Below are positions 41,786 to 50,645 of a stretch of DNA of 64,000 nt, one piece after another. Position numbers and translations under genes: made by a program. The notes beneath the pieces are model-generated. The model saw nothing but the letters and a program-made list of their open reading frames with translations. It ran no database searches and was not told where the DNA came from. The stretch spans positions 1 to 64,000 of the forward strand of contig NZ_JBANET010000001.1 of NCBI RefSeq assembly GCF_037026685.1. Direction: 5' to 3'. Within the stretch, counting starts at the first letter, position 1; each line of letters begins with the position of its first letter. This stretch comes from Orrella sp037026685 (lineage in GTDB: Bacteria > Pseudomonadota > Gammaproteobacteria > Burkholderiales > Burkholderiaceae_B).

Positions 41786-44469
41786 CCTTTCCCCGCGCCA
41801 CCGCCCGCCTGCAGCTGCACGCCGGCTTCACCCTGCTCGATGCGGCCCGCCAGGCCGCCTATTACGCGCGCCTGGGCGTCAGCCATCTTTACCTCTCGCC
41901 CATCACCCAGGCCGTGCCCGGCTCGGCCCACGGCTACGACGTGGCCGACCATGCGGCGGTCAGCGCCGAACTGGGCGGCGAAGCGGCCCTGCGCGAGCTG
42001 GCCGCCGCCGCGCGCGCGCAGGGGCTGGGCCTGATCGTGGACATCGTGCCCAACCACATGGCCTCGGACGTGACCGCCAATGCCTGGTGGCGCGACGTGC
42101 TGGAGCATGGCCCGGCCAGCGCCCATGCGCGCTATTTCGACATCGACTGGCAGCCGGCCGACCCCGCCCTGCACGGCAAGGTGCTGCTGCCGGTGCTGGG
42201 CGCCCAGTACGGCGCCTGCCTGCGGGACGGCAGCATCGCGCTGGGGCACGAACCGGGCCAGGGCTATTGCATCCACGTGCACGGCACGCCCTACCCCATC
42301 GCTGCCGGCACGCTGGCCGCGGCCGACACGGTGGCCGCGACCCTGGCCCTGTACGCGCCCGGCGCGCCCGGACAGCGCGAGCGCCTGCACGGCCTGCTGC
42401 AGGCGCAGCACTACCGGCTGGCCTGGTGGCGCACCGCGCCCGACCAGATCAACTGGCGGCGGTTTTTCGAGGTGACCGGCCTGGTCGGCGTGCGCGTGGA
42501 GCAGCCGGAAGTGTTCGACGCCGTGCATGCGCTGGTGCTGCGGCTGTATGCCGAAGGCCTGATCGACGGCGTGCGGGTGGACCACATCGACGGGCTGGCC
42601 GACCCGGGCGGCTACGCGCGGCGGCTGCGCCAGGCGCTGGTCCAGGCCGGCCGCGCGCAAGGACGGCCGCACGAGCCCTATATCGTGGTGGAGAAGATAC
42701 TGGCCGAGGACGAAAGCCTGCCGGCAAACTGGGGCGTCGAGGGCACGACCGGCTACGACTTCATGGACCAGGTGGGCGCGCTGCTGCACGATCCGGGCGC
42801 GGCCGAAATCCTGCGGGATTATTGGCGCCGGATTTCCGGTGACGGGCGCAGCCCGGCCGAACAGCTGCTGGCGGCCCGGCAGCGCATGGTCGAGCGGCAT
42901 TTTCCGGCCGAGCGCGCGGCGCTGGTGCGCTGCCTGCTGCGTATCGTGCGCCTGCAGGACACGACGCGCGACTGGAGCGCGGTGCAGATCGACCGGGCGC
43001 TGTCGGCCGTGCTGGCGCATTTCCCCGTGTATCGCAGCTATGCCGGCGACACGGGGCGGCAGGCTGGCGACCGGGCGCCCTGCGCCCATGCCTGGACGCA
43101 GGCGCGCCGGGCCCTGGCCCCGCGCGAGCAGGATCCGATGGCCGAACTGCTGGCCCTGCTGGACGCGCTGCTGGGCGGCAGCGCCTTTGCCGACACAGGC
43201 CCGGCCGAATACGCCTTGCGGGCCGAGGCGCTGCGGCGCTTCCAGCAGCTCACGCCGCCCCTGGCGGCCAAGGCGCTGGAGGACACCCTGTTCTACCGGC
43301 TGGGCCCGCTGATCTCGCGCAACGAAGTCGGCTCGCCGCCGGATCGGCCGGGCTTGCCGCCCCAGGCTTTCGTCGCGCTGGCGCAGGCGCGCGCCCGGGC
43401 ATTGCCGCATGCCATGCTGGCCACCGCGACCCACGACCACAAGCGCGGCGAGGACGTGCGGGCGCGGCTGGCGGTGATCACCGAGGATCCGCAAGCCTGG
43501 CTGCGCGCCGCCGACCAGTGGCTGGCGGCCACCGAAGGGCCGGTGGCCGCCACCGACCGCTACATGCTGCTGCAGACGCTGGTGGGCGCCTGGCCGCTGG
43601 CGTTGCGCCAGGACGATCCGGCCGCGGTCCAGGCCTATCTGGCGCGCGTGGCGGCATGGCAGCAAAAGGCCATGCGCGAAGCCAAGCTGCATACCGACTG
43701 GCACACGCCCGACCCGGCCTACGAACAGGCCGGCCAGGCCCTGGTGCACGCGGTCGCCGGGCAGCCGGCGCTCTGGTCCCTGGTGGCCGGGCAAGCCCAG
43801 GCGCTGGCCCTGCCCGGCCTGGTCAACGGCCTGGCGCAGGCCCTGCTGCGCTGCACCCTGCCCGGCGTGCCCGATCTGTACCAGGGCCGCGAGTTCTGGG
43901 ACTTCAGCCTGGTCGATCCGGACAACCGCACCGAGGTGGACTATCGCGCCCGCGCACGCATGCTGGCGGCGATCCAGGCGGGCGAGCCGGCCGCCGTGCA
44001 GGCGGCCTGGGCCAGCGGCCGCGTCAAGCAGGCCGTGATCCACGCCTGCCTGGCGCTGCGCGCGCGCCGGCCGGCCCTGTTCGCGCGCGGCGACCTGCAG
44101 GTCCTGCCGGTGCGCGGCGCGCAGGCGCCACGGCTGCTGGCGCTGCTGCGCAGCCACGCCGGCGAGCATCTGCTGATCCTGGTGCCGCACCTGTGTGCGC
44201 GCGAGCTGGCCTTTTATGCCCGGGACGAGGCGCCCGGGCAGGCGGCGGCCCGGTTCTGGGGGGATACGGCGGTGCAGTGGCCCCAGGCGCCCGATGGCTG
44301 CCTCGTGCACGATGCGCTGCAGTGCGCGCATGTCCGCGGGCCGGCCGATGCGGGGCCCGCGGCCGGGACCGGGCACGCCGGCGGCGCGCTCCGGGCGGGC
44401 CAGGCACTGCCGGTGGCGGCCCTGCTGGCGCGCCTGCCCGTGGCGCTATGTCACGTCGCGCGCGGATGA
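41782..44469 (+). CDS. treY: Malto-oligosyltrehalose synthase
   Basis: The 895-residue GH13_26 product has TreY hallmarks: 'ARLGVSHLYLSPITQAVPGS', 'GYDVADH', 'VDIVPNHMASD', 'INWRRFFEVTGLVGVRVE', nucleophile in 'GVRVDHIDGLADPGGY', acid/base in 'YIVVEKILAEDE' and 'ATATHDHKRGEDVRARL'. It isomerises the reducing-end linkage of maltodextrins to a trehalose linkage. It is last in the operon. Its final 19 bases overlap the end of the convergent xerD gene, so the two transcripts collide or form antisense 3' ends. Confidence 0.94.
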   Translation: MTFPRATARLQLHAGFTLLDAARQAAYYARLGVSHLYLSPITQAVPGSAHGYDVADHAAVSAELGGEAALRELAAAARAQGLGLIVDIVPNHMASDVTANAWWRDVLEHGPASAHARYFDIDWQPADPALHGKVLLPVLGAQYGACLRDGSIALGHEPGQGYCIHVHGTPYPIAAGTLAAADTVAATLALYAPGAPGQRERLHGLLQAQHYRLAWWRTAPDQINWRRFFEVTGLVGVRVEQPEVFDAVHALVLRLYAEGLIDGVRVDHIDGLADPGGYARRLRQALVQAGRAQGRPHEPYIVVEKILAEDESLPANWGVEGTTGYDFMDQVGALLHDPGAAEILRDYWRRISGDGRSPAEQLLAARQRMVERHFPAERAALVRCLLRIVRLQDTTRDWSAVQIDRALSAVLAHFPVYRSYAGDTGRQAGDRAPCAHAWTQARRALAPREQDPMAELLALLDALLGGSAFADTGPAEYALRAEALRRFQQLTPPLAAKALEDTLFYRLGPLISRNEVGSPPDRPGLPPQAFVALAQARARALPHAMLATATHDHKRGEDVRARLAVITEDPQAWLRAADQWLAATEGPVAATDRYMLLQTLVGAWPLALRQDDPAAVQAYLARVAAWQQKAMREAKLHTDWHTPDPAYEQAGQALVHAVAGQPALWSLVAGQAQALALPGLVNGLAQALLRCTLPGVPDLYQGREFWDFSLVDPDNRTEVDYRARARMLAAIQAGEPAAVQAAWASGRVKQAVIHACLALRARRPALFARGDLQVLPVRGAQAPRLLALLRSHAGEHLLILVPHLCARELAFYARDEAPGQAAARFWGDTAVQWPQAPDGCLVHDALQCAHVRGPADAGPAAGTGHAGGALRAGQALPVAALLARLPVALCHVARG

Positions 44470-45416
44470 TGCCGGGCGTGCAGGGTCTTGAGGCGCTCGC
44501 GCGCCACGTGCGTGTAGATCTGCGTCGTCGAGATGTCGGCGTGGCCCAGCAGCAGCTGCACCACGCGCAGGTCCGCGCCGTGGTTGACCAGGTGGGTGGC
44601 AAAGGCGTGGCGCAGCACGTGCGGCGAGATCGGGGCATGGATGCCGGCCTGGCGCGCGTATTTCTCGACGATGAGCCAGAAGTTGCGCCGGTGCATGGCC
44701 TGGCCGCGCACCGTGACGAACAGCGCATCCGAGACGCGGCCGGCCAGCAGCACCGGCCTTGCCTGCTTCAGATAGCGGTCTATCCAGTGGGCGGCTTCGG
44801 CTCCCAGTGGCACCAGCCTGTCCTTGCCGCCCTTGCCCTGGACCACGCGCAGCACGCCTTCGTTCAGGCTGACGTGCAGCAGGCCCAGGTTGACCAGCTC
44901 GGAAACCCGCAAGCCCGTGGCGTAAAGGGTTTCGAGCATGGCGCGGTCGCGCAGGCCCAGCTCGGTAAGCACCTGCGGAGCGGCCAGCAGCGCCTCGACC
45001 TGCGCCTCGGACAAGGTATGGGGCAGCCGCCGCGGCTGCTTGGCCGCGCGCAGCGGCAGGCACGGATCCTCGCTGGCCAGGCGGGTGCGCAGCGCCCATT
45101 GGAAGTAGCGCCGCAGCGCCGACAGGCGCCGGTTGGCCGTTGCCGGGCGGGTCTGCGCATGCATGGCGGCGAACCAGCGTTCGATGTCGGCGGTGCGCGC
45201 GCGCGGCAAGGGCCCCAGCCCTTGCCCGGCCAGCCACACGTCCAGGCCCGCCAGGTCGTTGCGATAGGCGTCCAGGGTATTGCGCGACAGCCCGTGCTCC
45301 AGCCACAAGGCGTCGACGAACTCCCCGATCGAAGGGTGGACGTCGTTGCGGCTGTTCAGCGAAGGCGGCTTGTCGCGGGCGGACACGGTAGCGGCATGTC
45401 GGGGCCGGGGCCCCAT
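44451..45416 (-). CDS. xerD: Site-specific tyrosine recombinase XerD
   Basis: The 321-residue product has a SAM-like N-terminal core-binding domain ('FVDALWLEHGLSRNTLDAYR') and the full tyrosine recombinase catalytic set: Arg in 'ATGLRVSELVNL', Lys in 'GKGGKDRLVPL', His-xx-Arg in 'SPHVLRHAFATHLV', His in 'LLGHADIS' and Tyr in 'TTQIYTHVARERL'. The C-terminus is XerD-like rather than XerC-like. With XerC it resolves chromosome dimers at dif under FtsK control. Start is uncertain: ATG 45416 has no ribosome site, and GTG 45386 is an alternative. Its 3' end overlaps treY. Confidence 0.9.
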   Translation of the reverse strand: MGPRPRHAATVSARDKPPSLNSRNDVHPSIGEFVDALWLEHGLSRNTLDAYRNDLAGLDVWLAGQGLGPLPRARTADIERWFAAMHAQTRPATANRRLSALRRYFQWALRTRLASEDPCLPLRAAKQPRRLPHTLSEAQVEALLAAPQVLTELGLRDRAMLETLYATGLRVSELVNLGLLHVSLNEGVLRVVQGKGGKDRLVPLGAEAAHWIDRYLKQARPVLLAGRVSDALFVTVRGQAMHRRNFWLIVEKYARQAGIHAPISPHVLRHAFATHLVNHGADLRVVQLLLGHADISTTQIYTHVARERLKTLHARHHPRAT

Positions 45417-45488
45417 GCCCCGGCGATGCCGTCACTGTAGCGTTTTTTTGCCGACGGACCAGGCCGGCGGGTTTTATGGACCTGCCCT

Positions 45489-46034
45489 TCAGGACTGCCC
45501 GGCCAGCAGCGCGATGAAGGCCTGGTTGAAAGCCGGCAGGTCGTCGGGCTTGCGGCTGCTGACCCAGTTGCCGTCGCGCACGACTTCCTGGTCCAGCCAG
45601 TTGGCGCCGGCGTTCTTCAGGTCGTCCTTGAGCGAGGGCCAGCTGGTCAGCGTGCGTCCGCGCGCCAGTTCGGCCGAGATCAGCAGCCACGGGCCGTGGC
45701 AGATCACCGCCAGCGGCTTGCCGCTTTTGTCGATGCTGCGCACGAAGGCCTGCGCGCGCGCGTCCATGCGGATCTCGTCGGCATTGACCACGCCCCCGGG
45801 CAGCAGCACGCCGGTGAAATCGGCCGGATCGGCCTGCGACCAGGTCAGGTCCACCTCGAAGGTGTCGCCTTTCTGGTCGTGGTGCATGCCCTGCACGGGC
45901 TTTTTCTCCGAGGAAACGATGGCAGTGCGCGCACCGGCCGCCTGCAGGGCCTCGCGCGGGGATTGCAGTTCGGCCTGTTCAAAGCCGTCGACCACGAGTA
46001 TGGCGATGTGGTGGTCTTTCAAGGATGTGGGCAT
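45489..46034 (-). CDS. DJ-1/PfpI family protein
   Basis: The 181-residue product has the PfpI fold: 'HIAILVVDGFEQAEL' with the conserved Glu, and the nucleophile-elbow cysteine in 'PLAVICHGPWLLISAEL' followed by His. Members include PfpI proteases, YhbO/YajL-type deglycases and chaperones. 'RTLTSWPSLKDDLKNAGA' is typical of the YhbO/PfpI subgroup, suggesting repair of glycated or stress-damaged molecules. AGGAG precedes the ATG. It lies 72 bases upstream of xerD on the same strand and may be co-transcribed. Confidence 0.9.
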   Translation of the reverse strand: MPTSLKDHHIAILVVDGFEQAELQSPREALQAAGARTAIVSSEKKPVQGMHHDQKGDTFEVDLTWSQADPADFTGVLLPGGVVNADEIRMDARAQAFVRSIDKSGKPLAVICHGPWLLISAELARGRTLTSWPSLKDDLKNAGANWLDQEVVRDGNWVSSRKPDDLPAFNQAFIALLAGQS

Positions 46035-46197
46035 GGCGATGCGACTCCTGGCAGGGGGACCGTCGGCCCGCATGGCCGGGCCGTCCTGCTTGAGTGTGCC
46101 GGGCTGCCGTGCGCATGCCATCAGCATCGGCAAGCAAGGGTAAAGCGATATTTCCGGCGCCCGCCCGGCTGCTCGCGCCGCTGTTGCAATGCCATGC

Positions 46198-46220
46198 AAA
46201 AGCGCGCGATGCGCGCTTTT
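46198..46220 (-). terminator. Terminator after the cytochrome operon
   Basis: AAAAGCGCGC and GCGCGCTTTT are perfect complements around a 3-base loop, starting immediately after the stop codon of the tri-heme cytochrome gene. The A/T ends would give a U-tract on either strand, so it may act bidirectionally, though nothing on the plus strand clearly needs it. Stem and tract were read directly. Confidence 0.85.
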
Positions 46221-47519
46221 TCAACGTTCGTTGCGGACCCGGCGCACCTGCGGCAAGGTCACCGCCCCGGCCTGGTTGCCCCAGCTGTTGCGGATGTAGG
46301 TCACCACCGCCGCGATGTCCGCGTCCGTCAGCACGTGGGCGAACGGCGGCATGCCGTGCGGCTGGGGCTGCAGCGCGGTCGAGGGCGCAAAGCCCCCGGA
46401 GAGCACCAGCCGGATGGCGTTGACCGGCTCGGCCGCCGTGACCGTCAGGTTGCCGGCCAGCGGCGGCCAGGCCTGCGCCACGCCCCGGCCGTCGTCCTGG
46501 TGGCATTGGGCGCAGTATTGCGTGTACAGGCGGGCGCCCTGCTCCATCACCCCGGCCAGCGGAGCGGGCCCGCGCGGCCTGGCGTCCAGGCCGGCGGCCG
46601 GCAGGGACTTCAGGTAGCGCGCCATGGCCCGCGCATCTTCCGGGCTGGCGTATTGCAGGCCATTGTGCACCGATTCGGCCATCGGCCCCGAGGCGAAGCC
46701 GTGGCGCGAGATGCCGCTGCGCAGCAGCTCGGCGATGTCCTGTTCGCTCCAGTTTCCCAGGCCGGTTGCCAGGTCGCCGGTCAAGGGCGGCGCATACCAG
46801 TTCTGCGCCGGGATGATGCCGCCTTGCAGCCGCGCGTCTTCGTGCATCGCTCCCAGGCGGTTGCGGGCCGTGTGGCATTCGGCGCAATGGGCCAGGCCCT
46901 GGACCAGGTAGCGTCCGCGCAGCCATTGCGGGTCGGCCTGCTGGGCCGCATCGCCCGGCGGCATGCCGGCCGAGGGGTTGAAATACAGCGCGCGCCACAA
47001 GGCGATGAGCGGCCGCTGGTCGTAGGGAAACGCCAGCCGGTGCGCCGCGCTGGGCTGGCGGGCCGCGGGCAGGCTTTGCAGATAGGCGTACAGCGCGTCG
47101 GCGTCCTCGCGGCTGACGTGCCGGTAGCTGGTATAGGGAAACGCCGGGTACAGCAGGCTGCCGTCGGGCCGCTTGCCGTGCCGCAGCGCGCGCCAGAAAT
47201 CGTCCGCGCTCCATTGGCCGATGCCGTACTCGGGGTCGGGTGTGAGGTTCGGCCCGAAAAACTCGCCAAAGGGCGTGGGGATGCCGCGCCCGCCCGCGTA
47301 GGGCGTGCCGCCCGGCGCGGTGTGGCAGGCCATGCAATTGCCCAGCGCGGCCAGGTAGCGGCCCTGCTCGATGCGCGCCTGCGTGTCCGGGGGCGCGCCC
47401 GTGGCGGGGCCGGGCGCGGCGGTGTCGCGCGGTTCTCGGGCGCCCAGCCAGAAAAGCGCGGCCAGGGCCAGCAGCGCCAGGCCGGCCAGCAGCATCAGGG
47501 CTCGGATCAGGGTTCTCAT
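46221..47519 (-). CDS. Membrane-anchored tri-heme cytochrome c
   Basis: The 432-residue product has an N-terminal hydrophobic anchor and three CxxCH heme sites: 'NCMACHTAPGG', 'HCAECHTARN' and 'YCAQCHQDDG'. This matches the cytochrome c subunit of membrane alcohol, aldehyde or gluconate dehydrogenase complexes (AdhB-like), with 'GRGIPTPFGEFFGPNLTPD' after the first heme. No dehydrogenase is adjacent, only a second cytochrome gene overlapping by 4 bases (ATGA). It probably passes electrons from a periplasmic dehydrogenase to ubiquinone or a terminal oxidase. Confidence 0.9.
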   Translation of the reverse strand: MRTLIRALMLLAGLALLALAALFWLGAREPRDTAAPGPATGAPPDTQARIEQGRYLAALGNCMACHTAPGGTPYAGGRGIPTPFGEFFGPNLTPDPEYGIGQWSADDFWRALRHGKRPDGSLLYPAFPYTSYRHVSREDADALYAYLQSLPAARQPSAAHRLAFPYDQRPLIALWRALYFNPSAGMPPGDAAQQADPQWLRGRYLVQGLAHCAECHTARNRLGAMHEDARLQGGIIPAQNWYAPPLTGDLATGLGNWSEQDIAELLRSGISRHGFASGPMAESVHNGLQYASPEDARAMARYLKSLPAAGLDARPRGPAPLAGVMEQGARLYTQYCAQCHQDDGRGVAQAWPPLAGNLTVTAAEPVNAIRLVLSGGFAPSTALQPQPHGMPPFAHVLTDADIAAVVTYIRNSWGNQAGAVTLPQVRRVRNER

Positions 47520-48349
47520 CGCGCACCTGCCGTGCCGGGGTTGGGCTGGCTGCCGCAGCGCATGGGCAGCGGCGCGCGCACGGCCGGCTCGGGCGGGCCG
47601 GCCTGCGCCGGCGGCTGCGACGACAGCCAGGCCGCCACCGCCGCCACGTCCTCGGGGGCCAGGCGGCGCGCGATCTCGCCCATGCAGTCCGGCGCGTGGG
47701 CGCGCCGGTTGCCGATCCGCCAGGCGCCGAACTGCGCGGCGATGTAGTCGTGCGGCAGCCCCACCAGCCCCGGCGAGGCCGGCAGCACGCCCGAGAGCGT
47801 CGCGCCGTGGCAGGCCGTGCAGGCCGGCACGCCCAGGGCCGCGTCGCCGTGCAAGGCCAGCGTCTGGCCGCGCCGCGCGGCCGCGGCGGCCGGCGCGCCC
47901 CGCATGGCCGGATAGGCCGGCTGCTGGCCGGCGAACCATTGCGCCATGGCGTGCAGGTAGTCGTCGGACTGGTTGGCCAGCAGGGTCTGCATGGGCCGGT
48001 ACTGGCGGCGTCCGTCGCGGAAATTGACCAGCTGGTTATAGAGATACTCGGCCGGCTTGCCGGCGATGCGGGGGAAATAGCCGTCGGCGCTGCCCGCGCC
48101 GGATTCGCCATGACAGGCCGTACAGGCGGCCAGGCGCGCGGCCATGGTGCCGGCCTGCAGCGCCTGCGGCGCCACCGAGCCCGGCGAGGCGGGCGCCTGG
48201 GCCAGGGCCAGCGGCGCGGCGCCCAGCGCCAGGGCCAGGCCGATCGCCGCCCTGCTTCGCCCGCCTGCCCGGCGCGGCGCGCCCCCGGGGCGGCAAGCCG
48301 CGCGCACGGCCTGGAAAACCCTGTCTTTCTTGTCGTGTCCGGGCGACAT
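47516..48349 (-). CDS. Di-heme cytochrome c (c4-like)
   Basis: The 277-residue product has an Arg-rich N-terminus, a signal sequence ending 'PLALAQ' and two CxxCH sites ('ACTACHGESGAGS' and 'ACTACHGATLSG') in two class-I cytochrome domains, as in cytochrome c4. Axial Met candidates are in 'YRPMQTLL' and 'DCMGEIARRL'. GGAGGAG lies 6 bases before the ATG. It is the first gene of a two-gene operon with the tri-heme cytochrome and is divergent from the iron-release cassette. Confidence 0.88.
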   Translation of the reverse strand: MSPGHDKKDRVFQAVRAACRPGGAPRRAGGRSRAAIGLALALGAAPLALAQAPASPGSVAPQALQAGTMAARLAACTACHGESGAGSADGYFPRIAGKPAEYLYNQLVNFRDGRRQYRPMQTLLANQSDDYLHAMAQWFAGQQPAYPAMRGAPAAAAARRGQTLALHGDAALGVPACTACHGATLSGVLPASPGLVGLPHDYIAAQFGAWRIGNRRAHAPDCMGEIARRLAPEDVAAVAAWLSSQPPAQAGPPEPAVRAPLPMRCGSQPNPGTAGAR

Positions 48350-48443
48350 CTGGCGCTCCTCCTGGACCTATTGTACGGCGGGCCGGCACGGCCGCCGGGC
48401 CTGGCCGGCGGTGCGCGGCGGCAAAAGGAAAATGCGAGCGATT

Positions 48444-48493
48444 AGCAATTCAGTTGCTGTAATGCGATCCATTTGCAAAAATACGGGTTTGCA
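48444..48493. promoter_or_regulatory. Two dyads in the divergent control region
   Basis: In the 228-base region between the cytochrome and fpvG-like genes lie AGCAA-TTCAG-TTGCT (48444-48458) and TGCAAA-N8-TTTGCA (48474-48493). Both sit in a locally AT-rich stretch, as expected of a promoter. Neither is a good Fur or Zur consensus. They are candidate operators for an iron-responsive or other regulator of the downstream operon. Confidence 0.4.
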
Positions 48494-48577
48494 TCGTTTC
48501 CTGTGCGGCCCGGCCAGGTTCCGGCCGCCGGATCGGGCGCGGCGAGCTTTCCATACCGTTCCCGTCATATTTCAAGC

Positions 48578-49774
48578 ATGTCCAAACCGTCCCGCTCCAA
48601 GCTCTGGTTCCTGGTTCACAGCTGGCTGGCGCTGCCCATCTGGGCCTTCGTGTGCTTCATCTGCGCGACCGGCACCATCGCCGTGATCAGCCAGGAAATC
48701 GTCTGGCTGCTCAATCCGGCCGTGCGGGCATCCGCGCCCGATGCCCAGACCCCGCGCATGGGCTACCAGGCGCTTTACGACAGCATCCAGAAACAGGTGC
48801 CCGAGGCCGCCATCCAGTCCCTGTCCTGGCCCGAGGAGTCCCAGTTCGCCCTGACCGCCCGGGTCAGCTATCCGGGCGCGCGCACCACCTCGCTGTACGT
48901 CAACCCCTATACCGGCGTGGTGCAGGGCCCGAGCCTGGACTTCGACCTGCGCCAGTTCATGCGCGCGCTGCACGGCTGGCTGCTGATCCCCTTTACCAAC
49001 GGCTTTAGCTGGGGCTGGTACCTGGTCAGCGCCTTGTCCATACCCATGTTCGCCTCGCTGGTCACCGGGCTGGTGGTCTACAAGCGCTTCTGGCGCGCTT
49101 TCTTCAAGCCCAGGCTGCGGCTGAACCAGGGCGCGCGCATCTTCTGGGGCGATTTCCATCGCCTGGCGGGCCTGTGGTCGATCTGGTTCATCCTGCTCAT
49201 CTCCGTGAGCGCCATGTGGTTCCTGGCGCAGGCCATCCTGTTCGATACCCACACCACCATTTCCACCCAGGGCGTGCCCGCGGTGGTGGCGCGCGAAGAA
49301 GCCCCCACCGTGCCGCGCGGCCAGCCGGTGCCGCGCCTGGACCTGGACCGGATCGTGGCGGCCGCGCGCCAGGAGCTGCCCTCGATGGAGCCGCAGCGCA
49401 TCGCCTTCTCCGGCAACGCCTACGACCCGGTCACGGTCATGGGGCGCGGCGGCTATCCGCTGATGTTCCAGTCGGCGCAGATCAATCCCTATAACGGCAA
49501 GGCCGAGGCGGTGCGCCGCCTGTCGGACCGCTCGGCGCTGGAGTACTTCACCGAGTCCATGCGGCCCTTGCACACGGGCGATTTCGGCGGCTTCTGGCTC
49601 AAGCTGGTGTGGTTCTTCTTCGGCCTGCTGCTGACCATGATGTCGGTCAGCGGCATGCTGATCTGGACCAAGCGCACCGCGCAGGCCACCGCCAAGGCGG
49701 TCAGCCCCCGGCGCCAGCGTGCGCCGCGCCCGGCCGCCGCGCCGGTCGCTCCCGCCCGCGAGGCCGCAGAATGA
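48578..49774 (+). CDS. PepSY inner-membrane protein, FpvG-like siderophore-iron reductase
   Basis: The 398-residue product has four membrane helices: 'LWFLVHSWLALPIWAFVCFI', about 148-168, 'HRLAGLWSIWFILLISVSAM' and 'WFFFGLLLTMMSVSGMLIW'. PepSY-type periplasmic regions contain 'SLYVNPYTGVV'. Conserved histidines in 'LVHSW', 'RALHGWLL', 'DFHRLAG' and 'MRPLHTGDFGG' are candidate heme ligands. In P. aeruginosa, FpvG reduces siderophore-bound ferric iron from the inner membrane. The identification rests on family plus the exact gene order that follows. The stop overlaps the next start (ATGA). It is shorter than the PepSY protein at 4622. Confidence 0.82.
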   Translation: MSKPSRSKLWFLVHSWLALPIWAFVCFICATGTIAVISQEIVWLLNPAVRASAPDAQTPRMGYQALYDSIQKQVPEAAIQSLSWPEESQFALTARVSYPGARTTSLYVNPYTGVVQGPSLDFDLRQFMRALHGWLLIPFTNGFSWGWYLVSALSIPMFASLVTGLVVYKRFWRAFFKPRLRLNQGARIFWGDFHRLAGLWSIWFILLISVSAMWFLAQAILFDTHTTISTQGVPAVVAREEAPTVPRGQPVPRLDLDRIVAAARQELPSMEPQRIAFSGNAYDPVTVMGRGGYPLMFQSAQINPYNGKAEAVRRLSDRSALEYFTESMRPLHTGDFGGFWLKLVWFFFGLLLTMMSVSGMLIWTKRTAQATAKAVSPRRQRAPRPAAAPVAPAREAAE

Positions 49775-50316
49775 ACAAGTCCGCCACCGCTATTGCGCCG
49801 GCCGCCGGCGGCTTCTCGCGCTGGTGGCACCGCTGGCGCTTTCACCTGAGCGCGCTGCTGCTGGTGCTGCCGCTGCTGTATCTGCCGCGCTATTTCCAGG
49901 ACGTGGCGCTGAACCGAGGCACCATGGGGCTGGGCCAGCGCCCGGCCGGCACGGTGCAGGTCGGTCCCTGGCCGCTGCAGCTGGCCGAGTGGGAAACCGG
50001 CGCGCCCAAGCCCGACCCGGCCGGCTACATGAAGACCTTCACCATGGCGCTGTGCCAGGGTTGCCAGGACGAGGTGCGCGCCGTGTACCTGCGCGTGGGC
50101 AAGCCGCGCAGCCTGCGCGCGGCCGGCTCGATCTTCTTCGGTTCGCCGCACCGCGCTTTTGCGACCATCCCCATACCCGAACGCACCGCGACCGACGCCG
50201 ACCTGTGGCTGACCGCCGAAGGCTGGGACGGCTCGGTGCACCAGACGCCCTGGCCGATCGCCCAGGCCTCTCCCGATACCGTCACCTGGCTGCAACGACA
50301 AGGAGCCGCACGATGA
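49771..50316 (+). CDS. FpvH-like single-span membrane protein
   Basis: The 181-residue product has one N-terminal transmembrane segment ('FHLSALLLVLPLLYLPRYF') and a periplasmic domain with a CxxC pair in 'MALCQGCQDEVRAVYLRVG'. FpvH is an inner-membrane partner of the FpvG reductase in Pseudomonas and stimulates iron release. The CxxC could take part in redox chemistry or metal binding; this is inference. Start and stop overlap both neighbours by ATGA. Assignment depends on position in the cassette. Confidence 0.68.
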   Translation: MNKSATAIAPAAGGFSRWWHRWRFHLSALLLVLPLLYLPRYFQDVALNRGTMGLGQRPAGTVQVGPWPLQLAEWETGAPKPDPAGYMKTFTMALCQGCQDEVRAVYLRVGKPRSLRAAGSIFFGSPHRAFATIPIPERTATDADLWLTAEGWDGSVHQTPWPIAQASPDTVTWLQRQGAAR

Positions 50317-50645
50317 AACCTACCCGCCTTTTTGCCGGCCCGGCCCGCCGCGCCCTGGCCGCCGTCCTGGTGCTGGGCGCCACGGCCGCCCATGCCCACA
50401 ACCCCGTTGCCGAGTGCAAGTCCGCCGGGCCGGACCAGGTCCAGTGCACGGGCGGCTTCTCGGACGGCAGCGGCGCGCCGGGCGTGACCCTGGACGTGAT
50501 CTCCTACGACGAGCAGATCCTGGTCCCGGGCAAGCTGGACGAACGCTCCTCCATCACCTTCAAGCGTCCCGAAGGCGAGTTCTACGTGCTGTTCGACGCG
50601 GGCCCGGGCCACGTCGTCGAGATCGACCACGCGGACATCCAATAA
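50313..50645 (+). CDS. FpvJ-like small periplasmic protein
   Basis: The 110-residue product has a signal peptide ending 'AAHAHNPVAECK' and a compact strand-rich domain ('TGGFSDGSGAPGVTLDVISY', 'EFYVLFDAGPGHVVEIDHAD'). It contains two cysteines and several histidines near both ends, compatible with metal binding. By position between FpvH-like and FpvK-like genes it corresponds to FpvJ, whose exact role is unclear. It overlaps the upstream gene (ATGA) and abuts the downstream one with no gap. Confidence 0.66.
   Translation: MKPTRLFAGPARRALAAVLVLGATAAHAHNPVAECKSAGPDQVQCTGGFSDGSGAPGVTLDVISYDEQILVPGKLDERSSITFKRPEGEFYVLFDAGPGHVVEIDHADIQ

Noticed and set aside
48444..48493. A Fur box in front of the fpv-like cassette
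   Set aside because: The dyads do not match the 19-bp Fur consensus well, so they are listed only as unassigned operators.
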